23,668 bases of DNA from Irineochytrium annulatum. Taxonomy: Eukaryota > Chytridiomycota > Chytridiomycetes > Chytridiales > Chytridiaceae. Positions 1 through 8,117 of the stretch are shown piece after piece. Location: contig JADGJL010000368.1 in assembly GCA_027600665.1 (NCBI GenBank), positions 1-23,668 on the forward strand, in the 5' to 3' direction. The position numbers were made by a program, and so were the translations under genes. The notes under the pieces were generated by a model. The model saw only the letters and a program-made list of their open reading frames with translations, made no database searches and had not been told where the DNA came from. Position 1 is the stretch's first letter, and the number at the start of each line of letters is the position of its first letter.

Positions 1-2728
1 TACACGGCAAGGCAATCCCTCCGTCACGCGCTCGCTGAATAAGAATAGAGACCACAACTCTCAACATGTCATAAGGACGGTCCCCCCGGTTTCGAGACTC
101 AAGTTTCTCGTAAATCGCTTCATATGTAAGCCTGCCCTCGTTTCCTACGCTCTTCATGAAGGCGTGAAGGCGCTCCGCAGCGTCCCACTGAGTCAAGGTC
201 CTTGACGACTCCAACCCCATTTCCGCCACCTCTTGTGCCATCCACCGCACATACAGGGAAGTGGGTTCCACGGCTCGACTTGATCCGTCCACAAGAGGCT
301 GCTGTGGTACCCAGTGCCATCCGGCTTGCATTTTCGAAATACACGCCGGATAGACAGAGTGATGCACTATCGAGCCGTTGGAGGGCTTTTTGCAACAGAG
401 AAGCCCGCAAAGGAGGCAGCGAACAAAGATCTGATCGGAGGATTTGCGGATATTCCATGTGTCCTGGAACTGCGATTTCCGGCAGCGGGCAAGCTGCGTA
501 TCCTCTGACTCCCCATCCTCAACGACAAAGCGGCCCTCGCGCTTCAGCTTCACCAGATTTGCAAATTGAATGCGGCGTCCCTCCTTCTTGTCGAACTCTC
601 GCAAGATGCTGCGGCGCTCGGTTAGTGTAAGCTGGTCGAAGTTGGGGTGAGCGGTGACGGCCTTTGACACCGTCGAGAGTGCATTGGTGAGCGGACGTGG
701 CGGGTCAAAGTGGAGGTAAAGGGCGGGGTTGACCTCGGGTTTGTTGTCAGCGTCAGCGACCATGACAGCGAGGTTGCGACCATAATTTTGCCCCTTCACT
801 ACGTCCTTCCTCCTCTCGGCCCTACTCATCTTTGTCAGCCCACCAACCTTTCCGCGCACGCCGTCCTCCAACGACCCTTGCGGCTGTTCTCGTACCCCAT
901 CGCTTCCTCCACCTCCTCCGCGTTCCATTTCACCTGCTCGTCGCCAAGTGCCCGGCCAAGGTCCCGGAACCGTGACAGGTACCGTTGATAAGTTGCTGAC
1001 GACTCGTACTTGCCAAGCCGTTGCTTGAGGTCCTCCAAGCCCAGCCTCTCCTCTCCTGATCCGAGAGCTTGCATTGCCGCAGGCAGGTCCTTGATGCACT
1101 CCAGCGCAAGCTCCTCCACAACCGAAGTATGGTATTTGGCAGAGCCGGGATGCAACCACCAGAGCGCAATGCAGTGCATGTCCTCTGTGGCCTCCCCGAC
1201 CCTGACAATTGTAGCCCGCCCGCACGTCCGCGTCAAGAACTCGCCGCGATGGCAGCCGCATCGCCCAACAATCGTAGGTCTGTATCCAAGTCGTACAATG
1301 ACGTTGGAAGCAAGTACAAAGGCATGGGTAGAGAGATAATGCCATGCTAGGTCGACGTCCCCCGAATCAAGTGTAACAAAAGCTTCCATCATCCGGGAGC
1401 TCACGAGGTCCGGATATTCATTTAAGAAGCGAATCGTGGGCCCTGTTACCATATTGAGAATACTGGCGGCAGGTTGGATGGACGAGGGGCACCGGACCCT
1501 TCTTTGTTGATATTGAGAAGGAGTCTGACGAGATGGGTGGCGCTTCCCCCACAAAGCAACCTCGAGGAAACCCGCCATCTATCCCAAAGTCCCCTCCAAG
1601 CGTCGTTCGTTGAAATCGTCTGGCCGCCGGAAGAGCCTCGTCGTGGCTAATCAGCTCCCAACGGCCCGTGCCATGGGCGGAAATATAACTGCACCGCTTC
1701 CCGAAAACAAAGCGGAGGACGGCTATGAGAGCCACTTCAGCGGCGTCCCGGTCAAGCAGACTCTCAAACTCGCCAAGGCACAGGTGGACGTCTGCATTGC
1801 GTTTTGAGGGCTCGCAACTAGCCTCCCGTTGTCGCACCGACTGACCCTGCCCACCGTAAGCGCGTGAGATGCCCGACACCCCCACCACCGACGCGTGTCC
1901 GCCCCATGTCTTGAGGTAAACAGAAGCGTGATAGTCAATAACGGCGGAGGTAGGGTGCACCACGCTGGCGTTGAAGAGGGTGGCGTCATTGGACAGATGC
2001 TGGAAGGGTAGAAGAGCAACTCCATGGCGAAGAAAGGAGATAGGAATCCGACAATTCGTGGCGTACTTGCAAAGGAACATGTCAAGCTGAAAAGTGTGTT
2101 AACGTCACAGTTGATACAATGGGGCCAATGCAAACTTACCTCATTGTTGCCATCCTCCATCACATTCCCATTCCCCTCGGCGCCCTCTCCGTCGTCGTTC
2201 TCTCCACTCACACTAGCCTCTTTGCCAACATTCCTGTCGTCTGCTAGCTCCCCGCTACTGTTGGCCTCCTGGTTCCCCTCCCCGGAGCCTTTAACCATAG
2301 ACACCCCCTCAGGAGGCTTGTCCCACACCAGGATACGCTCGAATGCCTCGTGATCCGTAGGCAACGGCTTCGGTGAGTTCTCCGCTACCAGGATGCGAGC
2401 TGAACTGCTCGTGGGTTCGAGAGTGCGGTCAGGCGGTGGGATTGGGCTAGTCGATGGGTCAATGCTCTGACTGTTCTGCCGCAGCGCCCCGGGATCATGC
2501 TGGATGTGCTAAAGATGGTGTTGTGGTGACCACGAAGGGGATGAGTCATCAGTGTAAATCACATACAATCACCAGGCTACTCACCTCCGCGGCAGCACGA
2601 TTATAAGGACTGAATTGGAGTACTGGGCGGCAACGGCGACCGTAAGGTCTCTTGCAATGGGCACGGCGTTGCGATGACATTGAGCAGGGGACGTGTGAAC
2701 GATCAAGTCCGAACGCTTTCCTGGACAT
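1..2728 (-). CDS. Unrecognised multi-exon gene, 3' end cut by window edge
   Basis: I do not recognise this protein. A consistent minus-strand model has exons 2728-2585, 2508-2140, 2086-1498, 1442-934 and 883-1, with introns of 76, 53, 55 and 50 nt. The first two introns have strong donors (gtgagt, gtaagt). The last two have weak donors (gtccgg, gtgaaa) and were chosen because they join long open frames in phase. The product is at least 831 residues and still open at base 1. Visible parts are a basic N-terminus, an acidic Gly/Glu/Asn/Asp-rich linker (about 119-171), a Cys-containing stretch near 420-450, and a cluster C693, C696, C700, C701, H711, H712, C718 that could bind zinc. The start is uncertain: ATG at 2728 or 2680, or an upstream exon. 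It is transcribed away from the unknown gene at 3537. It could be a lineage-specific family or derived from a mobile element; nothing seen decides this. Confidence 0.6.
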
Positions 2729-3330
2729 CAAATTCCAACAGTGGCTGGCTGAGATATTCTCCCAGATACATCCGACGCCGTGACCAATGCCAGGCGACCA
2801 CCAAGGCCCCTTGAACAAACGGGAAGGCTGTTCATCTGCACTTGGTGGTGTGCCGCCGTCATCCAACTCTCCCAACAAGATTTCGCTCTAGTCACATAGA
2901 GCGACGTCCGCCTGCACCGCTCGGCACTCTCAGGGTGCCCTCCTTTTTTTGGTCAGCGCCCATTCAAGACGCCACTCTTGCGACTATCATCGCCCTTGGT
3001 TTTGGCCTCCCCCGCTGTGTCGGCGACCACGCTACGTCACCCGGCTGTTGTCACCCTCTTGAATCCCACACAAAACCCGGCGCTTTCCCTTCCACCAGTT
3101 ACAAGCACTTCGCATATGACCGCTTTTACACGCGACCCAACAACCTTCGGCACGACTGCTTCTGCAGATACTGCGGACAAATTTGATGAGATGATGGACG
3201 CAGATTCGGAGGAAATTGAGAGGAAAGCAATGATGGCTATTTCACCGACGTGGACAAACACGGGGGGTAAGCACATACACGTTCCTCAGCCCACCAGGTG
3301 AGATCTGTTTTTTTTTTATCTGACAACAAC

Positions 3331-3399
3331 CTTGTCAAAATTGCCAAGCCTCTAAGTGGCTTGATTCAAGCCACTGTGAGGCTTGAACAATTTGACAAG
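3331..3399. repeat. 69-bp imperfect inverted repeat (hairpin)
   Basis: Two 34-nt arms (3331-3364 and 3366-3399) are reverse complements at 28 of 34 positions, around a single central base. The outer ends are CTTGTCAAA and its complement; the inner 10 bases (AGTGGCTTGA and its complement) are perfect. As RNA it would fold into a long hairpin with almost no loop. It lies about 140 bp upstream of the ATG at 3537, so it may be in the promoter or 5' leader of that gene. A small palindromic mobile element is another possibility. Confidence 0.75.
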
Positions 3400-3420
3400 G
3401 CTGACATTTTAGACCCTGTC

Positions 3421-3516
3421 ATTACTCACACCTGTCCCTTCTCACACCCATCACTTCTCACCCCCCATCTTTTCACACACCACATCACTTCACACCCACA
3501 TCACTTCTCACTTATC
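3421..3516 (+). promoter_or_regulatory. Nearly G-free C/A/T tract with repeated CATCACTT
   Basis: Only one G (3434) occurs in 96 nt on the plus strand. The octamer CATCACTT occurs three times, at 3449-3456, 3483-3490 and 3499-3506. The tract ends 20 bp before the ATG at 3537. Pyrimidine-rich stretches are common in fungal core promoters and 5' leaders, so I infer a promoter or leader role. The repeats look like slippage products or a protein-binding array. Confidence 0.5.
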
Positions 3517-3536
3517 GTAGCCGCATCACCACCATC

Positions 3537-5736
3537 ATGGCCGACGACCCGTCCCCACCGCTGTCCTCCACCGCTCTCCAACCCACACTGCGCGCTGAGA
3601 CCGCACGAGTGCCTGTTGCCGCCCCCACCGAAGGCAAGGCCCCGGAGCTTGTTCCCGTCCGCCATGAGCCTCTCCCCGCCGCTTCAGAGTCAGCCGGCGC
3701 CGCCCCCGCCGCCGAAGCCGCAGCTCACCATCCCAATCAGAGCGCCAGCGCTGCCGCCACCATCCCTCATGGGCCCACTGCGCACGATGGGGTTGTCGAG
3801 CAGATTGTAGCCAGGTTAGTGACTAAATCCGTGGACTTTGGCGCGCCTTCGCTTACCCGATGTTTCTCAGGCCACTCGCTGAGGTGATGCAGTCCGTCGC
3901 GGGGGCCAGCATGATGCTCCGTGACGTGGAGCGCCGCGAGGCCGTGAAAACCCGACTAGCTCAGGACTTGGTGGAGGAGAGCTCATTTGTGCAGCAGATG
4001 TATTTGATTGCCGAAGGGTTTAATCCCAAGATTGGGGACGCCCTTCGTGCGGACGCGAAGAAGACGTCGGAGTCCGAGGGCAAGAGGTTCTGTGCCGTCG
4101 TGATGGGGTTGTGAGTGCTTTGCTACTTACTCGGCGCTTTCTCCTTATCTGACCATGAATGTTACCACCCAGTACATGGCAGCTCCTTAGGAAGGAAGGC
4201 GACCTGCGGCTCTTCCTTACACGCGGCACGACAAAACACGGCGCCCAACTTAAGCGCTACACGAAGGAGGTCAAGGAAGCCAGGGCATCTTTGGCGGGAG
4301 CGGCGGGCATGACCCCAGACGAGAGGCATGCCAAAGTGCTCCTTGAGAGCATTCAGGCGTTCCACGTCATCGCAGAGACGATCCTGCCGGAGTGGAGGTT
4401 CTCCCTCCCCACCCAACCCTCTCTCCTTGACCGCGGGCCTTCAAGGACCATCAGAGAGTGGCTTGACCTTGCCTGCCTTGATAACAGCGAGGCAGATTTT
4501 TATTCGTAAGTTGAGGGTTTTCCTTTTTTGCTCTGTCACAACGGAGGTCTCTAACTGTTACTGGTTTCTCAGGCTTTGCGCGGGCGTCGGGAGGCACATA
4601 CGTGACGTTGCGTTTCCAGACAGAGACAGCAACCTACCGATCACTCCCACAAGCCTCTCGGACGCGCTGAAGCGGTTCGTGACCAAGGCAGGCAAAGACA
4701 AGGTGAGTTAGATGAGGGTCTCATTACTATTTCCCATTAAAGTGAACAAGAATTTGACTCCACTCTCTGCAAACAGGTCCCGCACCCGACGTGCACGACG
4801 GACGCGTTGGTCGGAGGGCTACTCGAGGCGGAGGCGGCCAATGAGCAGGCTACGGCCTCGGTAGCGGCGGTCGTTCCCGGCGCTAGCAGCCAGGGCAGCG
4901 CCAACGACCGTGGCGAGGTCCACGACGCTCAGGCTGAGGTATCCACGCTCCATTTGGAGCTGAGACCGCGACGCAGGCCCAGGACGGACGACGAGGAGGC
5001 TACCGCGCCGGCTGCCGGCCCGAGCAAGAAGCCTAGGACGGGCGGCGAGGAGGCTACCGCGCCGGCTGCCGGCCCGAGCAAGAAGCCTAGGACGGGCGGC
5101 GAGGAGGCTACCGCGCCGGCTGCCGGCCCGAGCAAGGAGCCTAGGACGGGCGGCCGTAAGGGGAAGGGGAAGGATGAGCAGGGACAGGACATCAAGGAGG
5201 AGAACGAGAGGCTCGCGGCGCAAGTAGCGGAACTGACGAGGCTTTTGGAGAGCGAGGAGGGGAAGAAGGGGGCTAAGGGGAAGGCTCCAGCTGTTGCGCC
5301 GGCGGATGAGGGTGAGGAGGGTGAGGAGCAGGACAGTGAGTCAGAGTCGTCGGAGGATGAGTTTAAGGATGTGTTGGAGGATGTGTTGGAGGAACCGGAG
5401 GATGCGCACGAACGGCGGGGCGTAGCGGACGAGGCTGTGATGCAGGTGGTCGGAAAGGGGAAGGGGAAGGAGGTAGCGCAGGAGGCCGAGTTGATTGACC
5501 TTACCGTCGACGACGACGTGGACCCATTTCTGAAGGCAATTCTCGCCCCCCAGGCGGCGAAAACGGGCGTGCAGAACCTGGTGCAGGAGATCCGGGTCGG
5601 GGACATGGAGAAGGCACGTCAGAGCGTCATGCAGCTGGTGCTGCTGTTGAAAAAGGAGTTTGAAAAGCTAAAGGGGGAGGGCGAGGACAACGCTAGGAAG
5701 TCTTCGCGCAAGGAGAGCGTGGATGATGCCCATTAG
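3537..5736 (+). CDS. Unrecognised nuclear-type protein with 18-residue repeats, coiled coil and SIM-like motif
   Basis: I do not recognise the family. Exons are 3537-3814, 3871-4110, 4173-4505, 4573-4702 and 4777-5736, all joining in phase to give 646 residues. Donors are gttagt, gtgagt, gtaagt and gtgagt. The ATG sits in a good context (CACCATCATGG). Residues 1-90 are Pro/Ala-rich. About 92-327 look helical and globular. Three near-identical 18-residue units lie at 400-453, each carrying KKPR or KEPR and so resembling nuclear localisation signals. A short coiled coil follows (about 465-487, ENERLAAQVAELTRLL). The 504-537 stretch is Ser/Glu/Asp-rich with casein-kinase-2-like sites. The motif ELIDLTVDDD (565-574) resembles a SUMO-interaction motif, and the C-terminus is helical and basic. 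A nuclear scaffold or adaptor role is inference only. Confidence 0.78.
4993..5154 (+). repeat. Three tandem 54-bp coding repeats
   Basis: Units at 4993-5046, 5047-5100 and 5101-5154 are nearly identical and in frame, each encoding EEATAPAAGPSKKPRTGG. The third differs by an A-to-G change giving KEPR. Such low divergence indicates recent expansion. Copy number may vary between strains. Confidence 0.95.
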
Positions 5737-5950
5737 GAAACAGGGTTGCGTGCGTTTTTTTTCTAGCTGTTGCTATGTCTTTGTGGCGTGTATCTATTTC
5801 TCTGTTGTGAGCATCCTTTTTATTCATCTTTTTTTTTAACTTTGCTGCGCGTGGCGTTGATTCAGGGTGCTTGTTGCAACAGTACATCAGTAAAAATTGT
5901 TTTTTTATCAAATATTACAACTAACTAATGCTTAGTCTCAAGCGATGGGC

Positions 5951-6090
5951 TTTTTGGTTGGTTGAATCTTCATTTTTTGGGTTTGAACTGGTTTATTTAT
6001 TTATTAGAGATTACAATCGGTTGCGTTTTACATTCTTTGGTTGGGATCTTCCTTTTTTGGATTTAAACTGATTTATTTATATATTAGAAG
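5951..6090. repeat. Imperfect direct repeat of about 60 bp, AT-rich
   Basis: Copy 1 (about 5951-6010) and copy 2 (about 6033-6090) share the order TTTGGTTGG, ATCTTC, TTTTTTGG, AACTG, TTTATTTAT, ATTAGA with small differences, offset by about 80 bp. It lies 3' of the unknown gene ending at 5736, so it may be in its 3' UTR or in spacer. Confidence 0.7.
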
Positions 6091-6143
6091 GTGAGGTTCT
6101 GCAACGTCCGACAATCACAGAGTTTTCCGAAAGGAGCATTCTG

Positions 6144-6516
6144 TCAGGAGTGGGCGTCATAAGCACCTCCGGAGCCAAGCTTAAAGTATTCAGACCGGAG
6201 GTCGCCGCCAGCCTTGTTAACGTCTTCTAACGCCTTGATAAGACGTGAAGGACGATATGACATGGCCAATGTCACTGAAGGTCCTTCCGTGCCGCCTTCA
6301 AACAAGAACGTGACCACTGCTCAAGACCTCTTTTTTTAAACAACTAATGGGCAGTCGCCGTTCGATGCTCTCAAGCGGTGTGCCCTTCAGGCGGTTTAAA
6401 GCGGCGCGGCTGAACAGTTCGGATTTTACTCTACAAATGTTGGATTTGGCATGAATTGCCATGGACGCCTGGTCTAACAATTGAAATTCCAGTACAAGCC
6501 TCTGCAGCTGGTGCAA
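6144..6516 (-). pseudogene. Possible gene remnant in two frames
   Basis: Two adjacent minus-strand open frames read like protein but lie in different frames. 6516-6324 encodes a helical, charged segment (about 64 residues, with KSELFSRAALNRLKG). 6320-6144 encodes about 58 residues ending at a stop, including SRLIKALEDVNKAGGDL. Neither has a convincing start, and no normal-length intron joins them; the only in-phase GT..AG is 28 nt. A frameshifted or decayed gene, or the last exon of a gene I cannot assemble, are both possible. The family is not recognised. Confidence 0.3.
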
Positions 6517-8117
6517 TTACACTCCTGTAGGTTTGTACAAGCCGCCTGCATCTCGAATACATTAATTATCTCATGTACAGTGTTAAGGAATTTTCCCCTT
6601 CTTTATCGTAGTACATAGCACAAAATCAGTACCAGCCTATCCATATCAAGTCCAACTTTTTCATCCTTGGGTCAGAAGCTTTATTGTTGCTACTCTGCCT
6701 GGTGTATATTCCCTGTCCTTGGCATATTCTCCTTATTTTTATCACACTGAAACTTTTATCTCCGAAGAAATTCTCTGCGGCTTTCCATCGTCTCCTACAT
6801 CTCGAAATCGATTACAAATCGAAGTTATCTTACCCTACACTTTCTATAGTCCTCTGTTTAAATTCGCCACAAGTCTGAGTATAAAAGCCCAACTCAATTG
6901 GGTGTTCAAGGCTGAAGGTTAAACTAACCTCATTTTTGGGTTTGTTGTTTCCCCACCTTGTTTCCCACCGTGCTGAACCTAGCTTACAAACTTCGCCAAG
7001 GATGTGGAAGCTGTCCAGTCCACCTGCACTGCGACTGGTGCTTTTAACACTCTTGTGGATTTGTATAGGTTTCATCTCGACGTCCTGAAAGAGCCCATTT
7101 AATGGACGTAAAGGACATTGCTTTGCAAGAGAGGACTAGCAAAAATAGTGACACATATACCATAGCGGCTAAGCACATACAAAAATACACAATGTATAGG
7201 GGGTTGGATCTAGCCGGCGGAAGATATTGAAAAGGATCTTGTTGAATATGAACATCAAGCGTGTTCGGCAGCTTAAAACCGCTTCCGGTGCATAATGGAA
7301 AGTGAGCAGATGCGCTGTGAAGAATATCAATAGTGTTTTACTCGTTTCGGCGCCTTGAAGGTGCTTACCTTGGGAAGAACATGTTATTATTTTCTTACTG
7401 TGGCGTGTGGGGAGCGGGGACTCAGCTAAGGGAGTCATTTACGAGCTCGTTGGTGTCGTGACAGCTGAAATATGTACCCGAGGTGCCCAGCAATATTATG
7501 TTGCATTTGTTGCATGCTATGAGAGACTTCGCACAACGATGTTTTGTGGAATCGAATAACGTTGATGGGAGTGCAGAAATGCTTGTTAAAACTTTATCTT
7601 TTGGAATGAACAGATAGGGAAACAGACAACTACATTAATCAAGAAGGTCAATAATGAAAACTGAGAGGAGGAACGAGCAATACACTTAGAAAGTAAGTCA
7701 AGTGGAATATAGGGCAGTTGTACACCGCAAATTAAGGTGACAGCAACGAACTTCTTGCATGCAATCGCCACGTGGTAAGAAAACATTAAAAAGGGAGAGC
7801 GCAATAGTATACAAGAGCAACAGACGCTTCGACGCCACAGTGACATTCGTCATGCGTCCCAATTCGTTGTTCATTATGAGTTCATAGTTGTGGCCACAAG
7901 CTCAAACATGAAATTGGCAACGGGAAGAGGTTTGAGTCGCGTCCAGAGTCCATATATTGCAGTAATACATAGAAGTGGGGTTACAAGAGGTTTTGCAATG
8001 GAGAAGAGACGTGACTATACCGTGCCAACAGCAAAAGGGAAACACAATTAATAAAGCGAAACAAGGCAGTAAATAAAAACATCGACACCGATATGTCCAA
8101 CCGACCTCCGCAATCCC
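6517..8117. other. AT-richer stretch without a supported gene
   Basis: I see no confident gene here. A plus-strand frame open from about 6585 to 6921 has no ATG. A 39-residue plus-strand frame (about 6983-7101, with KDVEAVQ and LDVLKEPI) is preceded by a possible acceptor (cctag), but I found no partner exon. Two short minus-strand ATG frames (7438-7169 and 7846-7586) look like chance. The right end probably holds the 3' UTR of the zinc-finger gene ending at 8118. No tRNA was noticed. Confidence 0.45.

Larger units (their letters stand above)
2729..3536. other. Divergent intergenic region between two unknown genes
   Basis: About 0.8 kb separates the start codons of two divergent unknown genes. 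It contains an inverted repeat (3331-3399) and a nearly G-free tract (3421-3516), listed separately. An ATG-started plus-strand frame at 3116-3301 encodes an acidic, Met-rich peptide of about 60 residues followed by a good donor (gtaagc at 3267). I could not join it in frame to the downstream gene. It may be a small exon, an upstream ORF or chance. Confidence 0.4.

Noticed and set aside
202..630. Plus-strand ORF of 142 codons at the left edge
   Set aside because: It lies opposite the better-supported minus-strand exon 883-1, which is open for 294 codons in continuity with upstream exons.
3116..3536. Upstream first exon (3116-3266) spliced by a 254-nt intron onto the gene at 3537
   Set aside because: The donor (3267) leaves one base of a codon and the acceptor (3520) adds 16 bases before the ATG, so the frames do not match. 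The ATG at 3537 also has a better context.
4929..5606. Long minus-strand open frame opposite the repeat-containing gene
   Set aside because: It is the antisense shadow of a Glu/Lys/Ala-rich exon and gives only low-complexity Ser/Pro runs; the plus strand has four consistent splice junctions.
6585..6921. 110-codon plus-strand open frame
   Set aside because: It has no ATG, Ser/Tyr/Phe-rich composition as expected from pyrimidine-rich DNA, and no linkable exon.
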